The notes: generated by a model not told the origin, from the letters alone. A stretch of 64,000 bases of DNA from Rutidosis leptorrhynchoides (GCF_046630445.1 NC_092337.1:368298001-368362000); one strand, 5' to 3'. Positions 11,109 through 25,153 are shown, counted from the first letter of the stretch. Program-made: numbers and translations.

Positions 11109-11814
11109 GGGTTAAGAACCTATTTTGACTCAACATATCCCAACATAGGAGGATTCAAGTCTTCATCGTACACACACTAATCGGTCCTCCTAGTTACGAT
11201 GAGTAACTATAACCAACGACAATCTCAATAGTGCACCCACTACGTAGGGTGACTAAGTACGTGCGGTCAACATTGAATGTGATTTCTTCTCCTCCAACCC
11301 TTAATTTTAGTGATGAAATGACTCGTCCATATTACTATAAACATGGTACGTTATTCATTGGTCCCATAGCGAGGTATTTGACCTCTATATGATACGTTTT
11401 AGAAAATTTTGCATTCGTTTATTAGTCTAGACAAATATTAATTAACTAGCCAACAATCATGGCAACAATCAAAATCAAAGATAAAATTCACACCAAACTA
11501 ACAAACAAAACGAACCCGATCACTCAACCTCGAGGTCCCGCCCTTTTCAATTTACCGTTTACCGTCTCTTTCAAAGTATTTTTTCCAGACCGATTCTCAA
11601 TCTTATACGATAACACATCAGTGGATCCGTCAGAAATAGTTGGGATCGACACCTACCGTTAGCAGAATTTTCCTACAACAACAGTTATCATTCGAGTATT
11701 GAAATGGCGCCAAGAGATAATATATATATATATAGAGGATTTATCAACTTATGGGACACAAAGCGTTACAGTGTTCGGCAAATCAGAGATTGAGTTCTGG
11801 GATGGGGTCCGGGG
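11109..11814. other. Mosaic of small retroelement scraps
   Basis: 11369-11425 resembles the U5 end of C-type LTRs (GCGAGGTATTTGACCTCTAT). 11668-11705 matches the integrase stretch YNNSYHSS seen at 30358-30390. 11459-11662 is a 67-codon frame (MATIKIKDKIHTK...) that I do not recognise. The last five bases, CGGGG (11810-11814), are the left target duplication of solo LTR H. Confidence 0.5.
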
Positions 11815-15189
<3,375 letters not shown>

Positions 15190-15263
15190 CGGGGCACAGA
15201 CTTTATCAGCCGGGTGATCTTTTACGAATCTAATCCTTGTCTATTTTACAGTATAAAAACAAA

Positions 15264-15407
15264 ATGGACGTTAAGGGTAGACGACTGAATATTTTAGAAG
15301 ATCTACCAGAGGATATGATTGAGGAAATCTTGTCTAGAGTCGGTCAGAATTCATCAGCACAATTAATTATGGTAAAATTAACTTGTCAAACATTTGAAAG
15401 ACTTTAA
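15264..15407 (+). pseudogene. F-box protein gene fragment (copy 1, N-terminal 47 codons)
   Basis: ATG in AAAATGGAC starts MDVKGRRLNILEDLPEDMIE, followed by EILSRVGQNSS. The LP.D...EILSR core is a typical F-box N-terminus. A TAA ends the frame after TCQTFERL, where the related copy at 10911-11108 continues. It was probably once part of an SCF ubiquitin-ligase substrate receptor gene; now a truncated fragment between retroelement pieces. Confidence 0.7.
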
Positions 15408-15459
15408 TAAAAATACCAAACAATATGGTATGACTTGCCAAATTTCAATTAAATAATAT

Positions 15460-15594
15460 GAGGTTGGAGACCTTAAGAATTTGGTTCTTTTAGATTTATC
15501 TCATAATAATCTGTCGCGTGACATTCCTAGTAGTCTTTTTCAACTTCTCTTTAGACCTCTTCCATATTTTTACTCCCCTATAAATACCTCATAA
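15460..15594 (+). pseudogene. Leucine-rich-repeat gene fragment
   Basis: 44 open codons include GDLKNLVLLDLSHNNLSRDI followed by PSSLFQL, one clear plant extracellular LRR unit (LxxLxxLDLSxNxLxxxIPxxLxxL). After that the frame reads unrelated sequence to a TAA. It follows the F-box scrap by about 50 bp, so two unrelated host-gene pieces are joined here. Probably derived from a receptor-like protein or kinase gene. Confidence 0.65.
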
Positions 15595-15680
15595 TCATCT
15601 ATTTCAGTTTTTACTTCATCTGTGCTCTCTAATCCTGCGCAAATCTTCTCAGCTTATTACTTCGACCTCGCATTTTTAGC

Positions 15681-15910
15681 TTTAATAATCACCTGAGAAT
15701 AAACATGCTTAAAACGTCAACAAAAAATGTTGGTGAGTTATAGGTTTAACCTATATATTTATCAAATCGTAATAATAGACCACAAGATTTCATATTTCAA
15801 TCAAATCACCAGACCCGCACTCATTCATGAAATAACCGTTAAGATAGTTCAAATCCAAGAGAGGCCCAAGACGATCCGTAGTTGCCAAAAGAGCCATGCA
15901 AATGTTAGAC
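15681..15910. mobile_element. LTR U5 scrap joined to an integrase C-terminal scrap
   Basis: 15681-15801 matches 12148-12262 of LTR H (TTAATAATCACCTGAGAATA start). It joins directly at about 15802 to a plus-strand stretch translating to ITRPALIHEITVKIVQIQER and SCQKSHANVR, the region between the integrase core and chromodomain of Ty3/gypsy elements (compare 30460-30560). The junction has no spacer. Confidence 0.6.
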
Positions 15911-15919
15911 GTAGTCATA

Positions 15920-16261
15920 TCTGCCGAAAGAACGACACTTTGATGACCATTTTGAAAAATATACTTCTACTTTGAGTTTAACTACCATTTTTAGATATGT
16001 TATTATGTTCATATGAAATCCCGTTCACCATATAATAGAACACCCAACAATTCATGAAGAACAGTTGCATCCCAATTTAAGATTTGATAGAAGTTGGAGA
16101 AATTATCCGACGTACCAAAGTAACAAATTTGACGTTATGGGCTGTGAATCATCACGTTCCATTAGAAACTCAGCATAACTTACTGTAATATAATCACGTT
16201 GATCAAGTGTCATTATATTATACTAACTCATGCTTCAGTTCCCAACATTACTTCAATATCA
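15920..16261. mobile_element. LTR and C-type interior scraps
   Basis: 15920-16010 resembles LTR H at 13346-13440. 16140-16260 resembles 57270-57380 of the minus-strand array (TCACGTTGATCAAGTGTCATTATATTATAC). No coding remains. Confidence 0.5.
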
Positions 16262-16284
16262 TTCATATTTTAAATTCAAATCTT

Positions 16285-16488
16285 TCAGAATGGAAAAGCG
16301 ATCTTAGAAAAGTCTTGAATAAACCGACGATAATAACCGGCCATCCCGAGAAAACTTCGGATTTCCGTAGGCGTAGTCGGTTGTTCCCAACTCTTCACCG
16401 TCTCTATCTTCCCCGGGTCTACTTGAATACCTTCTTTATTCACTATGTGGCCAAGAAATTGCACTTCCCTTAGCCAAAATTCGCACAT
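16285..16488 (-). pseudogene. Ty3/gypsy reverse-transcriptase C-terminal fragment
   Basis: The minus-strand translation includes [29 protein letters not shown] and [20 protein letters not shown], the hallmark end of gypsy RT that links to RNase H. It is open for 67 codons but has neither the FIDD active site nor RNase H. It belongs to a different, more diverged element than B. Confidence 0.85.
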
Positions 16489-17986
16489 GATATTATGATA
16501 AGTAAGTATCTCATTAAGTATTTTAACAATGAGTTATATACATAAAATTGAGTTTATTGAATTAAGAAACTCGAAACGGAAACCTCAATAACAACAACGG
16601 CAACAAAAACCAAAATCAGCCATGTCATAGGTGTGAAGAAAATCAGCCAGGAAGGAACATGATAGCACGATTTGATTTTCAAATTTTTTTCAACATCACG
16701 GAATATAGAACCATCAAGAATACACTTCACTTAGCGAGACTGCTTGGTCAAGCGACTGTTTCAGCAACTTCACATCCTTAAATTTATCTGAGATATCTCC
16801 ACTGAAATAATTTGAAGTAATATATTGTGTAAACAAAAAGGCTTGAGCTAATTGGTGTAACTAAGAACTGTTGTAAAAGTCTCCACTAACTTTTGTCTAG
16901 TTCCAGTTAATTGACACTTTGTTCTCACTTGTAGATTACATTATCTTTTATTCCGAGTATTGTTAAAAAGGAAATGAGTCAAGAACAGAGATGCTTTCTG
17001 GTTTCTCAATTCCTCTCTGTTTTTTTTTATTTCAATCAGACCAATGTTGTAGTAGTTTTAAATCGATAATGGTAATGGAGAATACATGTCTTGATAGACC
17101 ATAGACACGTATACAATGTTTTAACATATCATATCGACGTCATCTATATATATTATTTGGAACAATCATAGACACTCTATATGCGATAGTGGTCGAGTTA
17201 AAGAAAAACCCAGTGGGATAAAAACTTTAGCCAAGAAAAAAAGAGTGCAGCATAGAGTTGACTCCCACTCAAGTAGACATCGCTGAGTCGTTACATCTTT
17301 TGAACATGCCTCATGCCAATATTGTGAACATGCGTAACAATTGATCACCATGCTGATCTGATTATCAAGGAATTATGAGACATAGTAGCGGTAGAAGGAA
17401 AACGCAACAATCCATTCTCACATCTGGAACTCGATCGAGTAGAATGGTAGGGTTGTGGGTGATAAGACGTGTTTTGAAATGTTTTGGTACCTAATTGCTC
17501 AGGCAAGACCCTAGAAGACGGCCAGAGCATAAACTCACTCAGTACGCACAAATACACAGACACCATTTCATAATAAATCAAGTGTATTATTCAAATATAT
17601 ATTTGATTTTACACTTGTTCTCTCTAGCCTCCTAAACACGATTCCATCATCAATTTCGCACAAAAGGTACTCTTTCGTGACATCCAGGGTTAATGATCTC
17701 TCCAATTTTCTGTGATTTATACTCCTATTTATTTTTCGAAGCTTCATGCGATCTGCATATAACATCGCCATGTATGCGCTTTCCAAATCGTTGTAATAAT
17801 TTGTTGTAGCTGGTGGCGAAGGTGGAAAAGTGATGATCAGACCTGCATCTGAAATCGTTGGGATTGTAGATGTAGTTGTTTGAGTAGTCGTAGAGACTGG
17901 GGGGGGGGAATCTGGCTTTGTACGTATGTGGGTGTAAATATAGTACTAGACAGATTTAACCCCTCTGTGTTGCAAAGGGATATAGT
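16489..17986. other. Mosaic sequence without a recognisable gene
   Basis: 16640-16735 resembles 57107-57190 (GGAAGGAACRTRAT). 17095-17180 resembles 44520-44600 and 13000-13060 (CACTCTATATGC motif), a recurring retroelement piece. A G run of 10 lies near 17900. Minus-strand frames at 17166-17786 have no domain I recognise. Nothing else is supported. Confidence 0.45.
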
Positions 17987-18190
17987 CAAAAGGAGGGAAT
18001 TGATTATGATGAAACCTTTTTTCTTGTTGTGAAACATGTAACAGTTAGATGTATTATTACATTAGCTGTTCAAAATAATTGGACTCTTTATCAGTTGGAT
18101 ATTAATAATGTTTTTCTCTATGGAGACTTACATGAAGAGGTGTACATGAAATTACCTGAAGGTTATTTTTCATGTAATGATACAAATCTA
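17987..18190 (+). pseudogene. Ty1/copia reverse-transcriptase fragment
   Basis: The plus-strand reading gives QKEGIDYDETFFLVVKHVTV, then WTLYQLDINNVFLYGDLHEE and VYMKLPEGY. This is the conserved start of the copia RT domain (GxDYxETF, QLDVxxAFLxGxLxEEVYMxxPxGY). One in-frame TGA precedes it and the downstream YVDD region is absent. Remnant only. Confidence 0.88.
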
Positions 18191-18623
18191 GACGGCGTCC
18201 AGCTCTGAAGGACTGGATGGCATCCAAGCTCTTTGGACGGTGTCCAAATGGTCTACCAGATTCTAATCTGCTTAGTGATTACACACGGGCGAAAAACCAG
18301 CTTCCCGACACTTTTAAACCAAAACACTTTCACAATATGTTATGTTTAGTTTCATATATTATAATCAATATTTTAATTCATTTTAATTGTCCAATGTTGG
18401 TAGTCCACAGTTAGTAGTCCACAGTTAGTAATTCAATTAAATCATATAAAGTTCAGAGAGTCTTACTAGTTGGGCCATTTTAGGGTGATCCTGAGAATTT
18501 CAGCACAATCTGAAACCAAAGGTTATGCGCCGCCAAATGGTACTCCATCTGGCGGCGCATATTCACGATTTAAAAAGCATGTTTAATGAAGTGATATTAG
18601 ACTCGAGAAAGTCAATTTCTAAG
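18191..18623. other. Non-coding stretch with a GC-rich hairpin
   Basis: Mostly AT-rich sequence without a gene. A strong palindrome at 18525-18560 stands out and is listed separately. The direct repeat GTAGTCCACAGTTAGTA at about 18400-18430 is short. Confidence 0.5.
18525..18560. repeat. 36-bp near-perfect GC-rich hairpin
   Basis: Arms ATGCGCCGCCA (18525-18535) and TGGCGGCGCAT (18550-18560) are perfect complements. After one mismatch a further 4-bp stem, ATGG/CCAT, closes a TACT loop. The surrounding sequence is AT-rich. No target duplication or transposon end was identified. Confidence 0.85.
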
Positions 18624-18890
18624 AAAAGAACATCAATGATGTTCCCGTCGCAAAAGAATTTCCCGATGTATTTTCGAATCCGTTGATCAAGATCTGTCAA
18701 AGTCAATATTTGTCAATATTTTAACATGAATCTAAAGTAGTGTTTAGATTAGAAATTATTAGCCATCATCAGTTTTGGATAAATTGAGGGTGGGTTCGTA
18801 GCCTACTTAATCATTGGAGATAAGAAGAAGGTGATCCCTTCCATCCCGCACATTCCCCTCTTAGCGAAGAACCTGAAGCACTTTGAAATC
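18624..18890 (+). pseudogene. Pol linker scrap followed by a C-type gag-like scrap
   Basis: 18624-18690 reads NINDVPVAKEFPDVFSNPL, the gypsy protease-to-RT linker (compare VNEFSYVFSEEF at 28196). 18786-18890 resembles the short gag-like frame seen at 58640-58750 (EEGDPFHP...EEPEAL). Both are out of frame with their surroundings. Confidence 0.6.
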
Positions 18891-19059
18891 GATCGAAAAA
18901 ATTAGGCATGTGTGTCAAATATGATCAATTAAGAAAGACAGGTAATTTTAGCTTCATATTTCACATCACATGGTCTTTGAGTGTGGAAAAGATAGTAATG
19001 TATCCTAACAAACTCGATAAGACACTAATGCAAATTTCTGGTTCTCTAAGACTAACGCT

Positions 19060-19125
19060 CAGATACCAACTGAAATGTCCCGTTCATATTGATTATAAAC
19101 GTTCCATATTAATTGATTTCGTCAC
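19060..19125 (-). mobile_element. Primer-site and U5 scrap of an H-family LTR, antisense
   Basis: CTCAGATACCAACTGAAATGTCCC is the reverse of ...CATTTCA (LTR end) followed by a TGGTATC(A/T)GAG-like primer site. It matches the left edge of solo LTR H (11815 onward) for about 54 bp before breaking off. It shows that the H family uses the same initiator-tRNA primer. Confidence 0.7.
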
Positions 19126-19149
19126 GTATTACCGCCATGCATTCCTCCC

Positions 19150-19345
19150 CAGGGTGCATTTCCATGAGTCAATGACTCAAACGCTACCCCGAAAAAGGCT
19201 AAATCCGAATCGGGAGCCAGTGGTGAGAAGCGTAAGTGGGACAACAACAAGGGGAGAGCTTATGATCAAACCCCCGCTAAGAGGCATAACGACGGAAGGA
19301 ACCCCAACCCGAACACTAGCTCGAACCCCAACTACTATCGATCGT
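19150..19345 (+). pseudogene. Ty3/gypsy gag fragment related to element B
   Basis: The DNA closely follows 27270-27420 of element B: the region before the zinc knuckles, including the reading DNNKGRAYDQTPAKRHN. Here the TGG codon (RKWDNN) that is TGA in B is intact. It stops at 19345 before the knuckles. Confidence 0.75.
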
Positions 19346-19377
19346 TAATTTTGGAGTCAATGTCTTAAATTCAAAAG

Positions 19378-20192
19378 TCAACAGATTTGTTCATTCGAGT
19401 TTGTTTTAATGTTTTCAGTTAAATTGACGCCCTGAGATTCAGAATCCAGAAGAGAAGTGGTTTGAACTAATGGATCACTTTCATGAACCAAGGGATCAGT
19501 CTGCTGGAAGTCTGATAAATATCCCGAAGGATTGTCATGTTGACTCGTTTCCATAGGACGCGGCAGATCTCCCTCATCAAGATAAGCTGGACCTCTCAAA
19601 TCGGCCATCCTGTCAGAATTGAAATGATACTGATATGGGCTATCCACGACTAAGTGTCGGAGGTTCGAATATTGTTAGTCCTTAAACCCCTTTATGCACT
19701 CAAGCGTAGGTTCACCTTGACCCCGAATTAAAATAGTGAGCCAGTTATTTACATCTCAGGTGGTGTATAATATATCAATGGGTTTAAAGTTTAGACCCAC
19801 CCGATCGTCACTACTTAATTCTTTTTTAAGTGTAGCTTTTAGTAAATGGATATGTCTCTTTTCTGATTCTTGGTAAAATGGATTCGGCTTTAGACTTGGG
19901 AATGGAGAGAGCGTGTGCTGCATTGCCTCTGGATAGGCGAATGAGTGCATGATCTGGTGCATTAACAGTCTTGACAAGGCTTGGATGAAGATTGAACAGT
20001 GGTCCTTGTTCAACCTGTTCCTTCAGGACCGGTGGAGGTTGTTGTTCTGGTTGTTGTTGTTGTTCCTCTGGTTGGTTTTCGATGAGTGGTGATTGTTGTT
20101 GGTCTGCCATTGAATATGTAACAGTTATGTTTATTGAATTTGTATTTTGGTTTGTACAATGTGTAGCCGATGGATTCATTACAATGATTCAA
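19378..20192 (-). other. Unrecognised minus-strand open frames
   Basis: Two minus-strand frames, 19378-19647 (89 codons, acidic, Ser/Asp-rich) and 19826-20179 (117 codons with the Gln/Pro-rich run NQPEEQQQQPEQQPPPVL), have no domain I recognise. The Gln/Pro run reflects a CAACAA-type simple repeat. They may be an N-terminal gag remnant, but that is a guess. Confidence 0.25.
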
Positions 20193-20394
20193 TCCAAAGC
20201 TTTCTTCAACCGAATCAAATTCAATATTAATTGATCGATTTGATTAGCCTAAATAATAACATTCATCACGAAGTGTCTTTTCTAAATGTTCATATTTTCG
20301 TGTGATCTTGATGCCGGGAAAAAAAAATCAAAAAAAAAACGAATTTTTTTTTTCTTCCCCCGCTTCCCACCGATTGGTTACTTCTCCACTTCCT

Positions 20395-20523
20395 TACCCA
20401 AGTAAAATGAGAAAAGAAAGACTTGAAGCTGAGCAATCTAAATTCTTGGATATGTTTAAACAAATAAATGTAAATCTTCCTTTTATTGATGTGATTTCAG
20501 GAATGCCAAGATATGCTAAATTC
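20395..20523 (+). pseudogene. Athila-like Ty3/gypsy gag-pol linker fragment
   Basis: Reads PYPSKMRKERLEAEQSKFLD, MFKQINVNLPFIDVISGMPR and YAKFF. This matches the conserved RYPQRL...F..FLE.FK.L.IN.PF.EAL..MP.Y.KF block upstream of protease in Athila/Tat-type elements. Flanks are unrelated, so it is another scrap. Confidence 0.7.
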
Positions 20524-20798
20524 TTTTGCCTTAACAGTTGCTTGTTCAACACTTTCCTTTACAACCGAACGGTAGTTTACCGAAAGGTAATATACAGGAC
20601 AAGTAAACTAGACGTGTGCTTTCCTAATACAAGGTTAGCAAGTGGGTGACACAAAACTGAAAGTTTTGAAAAATCATTATATTCATTGAAACCCTATCAT
20701 GTACTCATCCACATCTTATAACGAGAATTGCCATACTAGTTACTGGGAATTAGCAATCAGGATCTTCCTACGACGAAGTTGATGCCAAGTACGAGATC

Positions 20799-21221
20799 AT
20801 GAATCTGGGAAAAATTACCGATGGCCTAATTCGTCATATTGCAAGGATCGATGTTCAAATGAAGGAAAAAGATCTAGCAATCAAGAAGCTCATGGAGGAA
20901 AATGCTGAACTAAAAAAAGAGATAAAGTTGGTGAAATATGAAAGTGATAGAAATGCCCGATGGGGGAAGCAATCTCTCTCCTACCTAAGAGAAGATGTTG
21001 ACCTTAGATTGAAGATGGAGGAAAACCGCGTGAATAATCAACTTTCCATGAGGGACTACAAGTACCATGTAATCAACGATGGTGTTTCTAATCTTTATGA
21101 TAATCTCGAGTTCCTGCATGAGAAACAAAAGGCGAAGAATGAGAAAGTTGAGAAGTTTATGAAGAAGGTTGAGGACGAGAAGAAGGAATATGAAGACTAC
21201 TTCAATCTTAATATTTCCTAG
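20799..21221 (+). CDS. Coiled-coil protein of non-autonomous element A (gag-like, C-terminal part)
   Basis: 140 codons from ATG to TAG, Lys/Glu-rich with long heptad-like stretches (residues about 15-55, LMEENAELKKEIKLVKYE, and 90-130, EKQKAKNEKVEKFMKKVEDE) ending YEDYFNLNIS. A nearly identical C-terminus is encoded on the minus strand at 59668-59432, so the frame is conserved between two elements although no pol accompanies it. The 200 bp after the stop also matches 59220-59430. The true start may lie upstream; its probable N-terminal part is at 8946-9206. A structural or particle role is inferred from its place in the element, not from a known domain. Confidence 0.6.
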   Translation: MNLGKITDGLIRHIARIDVQMKEKDLAIKKLMEENAELKKEIKLVKYESDRNARWGKQSLSYLREDVDLRLKMEENRVNNQLSMRDYKYHVINDGVSNLYDNLEFLHEKQKAKNEKVEKFMKKVEDEKKEYEDYFNLNIS

Positions 21222-21577
21222 TTATTTTTTTTTCAATTTCCTATCTATGTAAAGGCTATGCCTACACTATTCCTATTTCCGAATCGTGTAATAAAAAGGC
21301 TTGTTTAATGCCTCGTTCTTAATAATATAAAGTGTTTCGGTTATCTTTATCCCGCTTAAAAATTTTCAAACTTATGACCTATCAGATTTATCAAACTTCT
21401 ATACACCCTTATGTAGTGAAGAATCATGGTTCGTCCAACCGCACCAACTCTTACCATGATGTTTCATAACTTTCTCGTTTGACCACGTCCATTTCATAAC
21501 TTTCACAACTTCCATAACTTTCAAAGATATGAAAGTTGACCAAGTCTATAAAGACTGCAACTTAAAACTAGCCAACC

Positions 21578-21780
21578 ATAACTCGACAAGTTTGTAACTG
21601 TTTTCATAGATGACATTTCGATTTGCTCCAAGAGTGAGAAAGGACGTGAGCAACATTTGCAAATTCATTCTTGAACTCTTAAGAAAAAGAACAACTCTAC
21701 GCAAACTTTTCCAAGTGCAAGTTTTGGCTTAAAACCGACATGTTGTCGATCCAGCTAAGATTACTGCTATCCTTAACACA
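21578..21780 (+). pseudogene. Ty3/gypsy reverse-transcriptase fragment with frameshifts
   Basis: Reads DKFVTVFIDDISICSKSEK and then, in shifted frames, remnants of the LLRKEQLYAKFSKCxFWL and VDPAKI blocks. The FIDD active-site motif is present. Relationship to B's RT (28725-28960) is clear but the copy is far more decayed. Confidence 0.8.
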
Positions 21781-24375
21781 CTATATTAGAAATCATCATT
21801 GATCACATATCCTAACCTTATGGAATGACCTTGGAATGGAAATATGAATTAGTGAAATATAATGACGGTGGCCAACGTGATTATATTACGGTAATTCATA
21901 GAAATATTCTAATATCATGATGTATGGAATAGAAAGTGAATCAAAGAAAAACTCTCAAGCTATCTGTTCAAAAACCCAAATGCAAGGGCATGAAAGGAGA
22001 AAAATGATCATCTTGATATTAGTAGATACGAAGAACTCATTCTAATCAAACTATTTATCTATCTCATACTCATTTAACAAACTTTCATGTACCATAAAAG
22101 TTGTAAACAATCGAATCTTGAAATTTTACATTCATGTATCCTAAATGGATATCTCATGATCATTGATACTTAATCATCACTTGTTATATCCAAATCCTCT
22201 CTGTTATTACACTTTTGTGTAAATTTTCATATGACTTTCAAAAACCCATGTCATTTGAATCCTTGAATGTCGGTATTACAAACACCATGTCCAATATCAC
22301 ATTATCTATGTCGAGATGATAAATATCTCATATGCATAATCTTTTGAAGAATGGAACCTCCATACATGTATCGTGTTGACTATCATAGTCAAGAAACTTC
22401 TGTACTCGTACATCTACTTATAATAGACTACTTGGAACCATGCAAGTAATGGTGTCATACTCAAACAATAATTGATCTTTGTCAACTCGAAAATCAAAGG
22501 TGAAATACAATATCTCAAGTTGTGGCTTGAGCTAAACTCATCACATCTGAAAAACTGCTGTAACAATTGAAATGATTCCATCATACTTTAATGTATCCTC
22601 CTCTCAGGCCAACTAAGGTTGAATTCAAACGATCATTACATAGTTGAAAGTCAATGCTTTAGCATTTATTTATACTTGTCTATGCGACTGCTAGATTATT
22701 CATGCCGAGTTCTCGAACTCTCACTATCACTCGAACGATTCAAAGTTGTAAATCTTATATGAAGTTCATTCATACATAACTCTAAATTCGAGGGATTTAC
22801 TCATTTGATGATAATCACATTATCTTCCTTCTTACTTTAATGTTAACATTTTGAGTCCAAGAACTCATGCCCTGATAAAAGTCAATTCATTAGTTTTCAC
22901 TACCTTGAAACAATTATTACACAATTATCCTCCGAAATTTTTAAAATTTTCAATCAATTTTTCTCAAACAAATAAACTCTTAAATACAAGTACCCCGTTT
23001 TCCAAAGATTTCTTACACGAGTCTTTACTTTCAAACTATCTCGGAATTTATAAAAATGATTTTTCACTTATGCGATTTATAAAATCTTATACATAAATTT
23101 AACTTTACGTACTTTGACTAGTACATATTAAATTATTTTTTAGTTTCTACAAATTTCCACTTTGATTAAATCGGAATTACTTTACAAAATTTTACATAAC
23201 CCTAGTTTTAATATGAGCATCATTTTGTCACCTCCTCTAAAATTACTTTCACTAATTATATAAACACTTTTGCATTTTTATCAATTTACCTTTGTTTTAT
23301 CAAATTAAACATTCTTTTAATCAACTCTTTTTCGTAATGTTCAAATTATCTCACGTAAAATAATACGTGTTGTACATAACTCAAGTCTTACTAATAGCTT
23401 CGCTTCGTTTATATTGACACATCAAACGTCACAACTTTTCAAAAATTACTTTGGCTTATTATTTTTCGTATTGCTCTCCAATGTGTTTGGATCACCTCTA
23501 TTCTCATTCTCCGTGCAAGAACGAGACTTACCTCTTTACGTACATCATCTCTTCCTTGCTATGCTAATTGTTAAGAAGTTTCTACTTCTGGTATTTCACA
23601 GCTAAACCACAACACCCTCGTAAACATCAATACTATGATCATTTGAACAAGGAAGCAAAGGTTCCTTCATGATAGAAATAATATCTTATAAACAATGATT
23701 CACATTTATTTGAATTCGCGTTTAAACTCGTAAGTAAATAATAAACCGACTCGCCATTGGTGCGAAAACACTTTTCCTACTCTGAAGGAGTTACCTTAAA
23801 CATTTATAAATATACCCTAAACATTTCTCCCTTTTTGGTTTGCAACTAGATGTTAGTCTAGTCAAGTTTTAATCTATGATTCGACATGAAACTGAAATCA
23901 TATTCATAAAGCTACATTCTGAAACTATTTCTAAAGACAAGTTCTCATGTATACTGAACGATGTCTTACATTTAATCACTCGTATTATCCTGAGGTCATT
24001 GAATTCTCAACTAACATCTCATTTGTCTATTAGACATCTCTTGAAAACTAAAGGTATTATGGTTACCTTTCGAAACTTGAAGCTGGTACTATCTCTAACA
24101 AACACCAGCCATACATCAAACTACGTAACTAAAATCTTTACGTACTCTACTCTATTTTATCTGCCCTACTATTGCGACATAAACACTCAAGACTTTAATG
24201 AGCTCAACAACACATTTAATGCTGGTATAGCATCATCTTTCCTTTTAAAGGAAAACTAGTCAAACGACACTCTTGTTATTCCTTGGAAAATCTCCGCATT
24301 TAATGCACTTTGCAAACGACCTATTAAGGTTAAGGATCATGAGATCAAACGTGTAAACAAAGCAATATACTTATT
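21781..24375. other. 2.6 kb of degenerate sequence without a gene
   Basis: Low GC, many short frames (for example 127 codons at 23876-24259) with no domain or motif I recognise. The location before the partial 3' LTR of A means it should be decayed retroelement interior, but I cannot show that from content. Confidence 0.45.
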
Positions 24376-24668
24376 ACTAAGGATAGAAACTTAGCAAAAC
24401 GAACTATACTTAAGTACATACATACTTAAACTTATCTTTAACTCGGGCAAAACATCTAAACTATTCTTAATGTCATTAGGTTGACATTCGGTTCACGATC
24501 ATCCAACTCACTTATCTTTCTCTTACAAGGAATAACGAACTCTTCTCCTATTAAGGTGAATTTCATAGCCCCACTTTATATTGTGCACAACTTATTTAAC
24601 TTCTTGGGGTGAGACACATGCTACTTTTACTATTTACAATTTAGACACAAGTACCAACTGTTAAACTA
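24376..24668 (+). repeat. 3' LTR of element A, left piece
   Basis: Matches 7781-8074 of the 5' LTR with few differences. It starts abruptly inside the 17-bp minisatellite and ends at AACTA (24664-24668), the target duplication of element B. It continues at 34102. Confidence 0.88.
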
Positions 24669-25031
24669 TGTGATGCCCCGTACAAAACCATCGTGTACGA
24701 TTCATCAACAACAGGATCATTACAAGGTCAAACACTATATGCTGTTTCAAAATAAGTTGGCATTCATGAATAAAGATGACGTTTTAACCAACATCAAATG
24801 TTTAACAACCAAAAGTACGCTTCTACAAATAGCAAGCATAAGTAATAGTACGTGACCCATAGGTCGTTACAAATACATCGTTTCAAAAGTAATAAATTTT
24901 GAATGCAAGATAAAATGTTTCATGTGGTGACATCTCTATCAAAGGCAGCGGAAGTCTACAAGGCATGACTAGTACAACAGCGGAAGCAAGCAAACCTTAA
25001 GCACCTGAGAAAAACATGCTTAAAAATGTCA
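24669..25031 (-). repeat. Inverted LTR terminus at the left end of element B
   Basis: This 363-bp segment is the reverse complement of 33734-34096, the last 363 bp of B's 3' LTR. It starts TGTGATGCCCCG, the mirror image of the LTR end CGGGGCATCACA. The target duplication abuts it directly, so it was the terminus at integration. Confidence 0.93.
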
Positions 25032-25139
25032 TTTTTATTCATGAATGCCAACTTATTTTGAAACAGCATATAGTGTTTGACCTTGTAATGATCCTGTTGT
25101 TTATGAATCGTACACGATGGTTTTATACGGGGCATCACA
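25032..25139 (+). repeat. Direct LTR terminus (last 108 bp) preceding the primer site of B
   Basis: Corresponds to 33989-34096 of the 3' LTR, in direct orientation, followed at once by TT and the primer site. With the preceding inverted segment it makes a 108-bp inverted repeat with a 255-bp spacer. The outer 47 bp of the two arms differ at two positions. The junction at about 25029-25032 shows a few bases of shared sequence (TCAT). Confidence 0.92.
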
Positions 25140-25141
25140 TT

Positions 25142-25153
25142 TGGTATCAGAGC
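25142..25153 (+). promoter_or_regulatory. Primer-binding site of element B
   Basis: TGGTATCAGAGC, complementary to initiator tRNA-Met, two bases after the LTR end. Its normal position shows that the direct 108-bp LTR piece is the authentic LTR edge. Confidence 0.9.

Noticed and set aside
19640..19740. GGAGGTTCGAAT near 19660 considered as another B box
   Set aside because: No matching A box at a suitable distance and no T run; a single short match is expected by chance.
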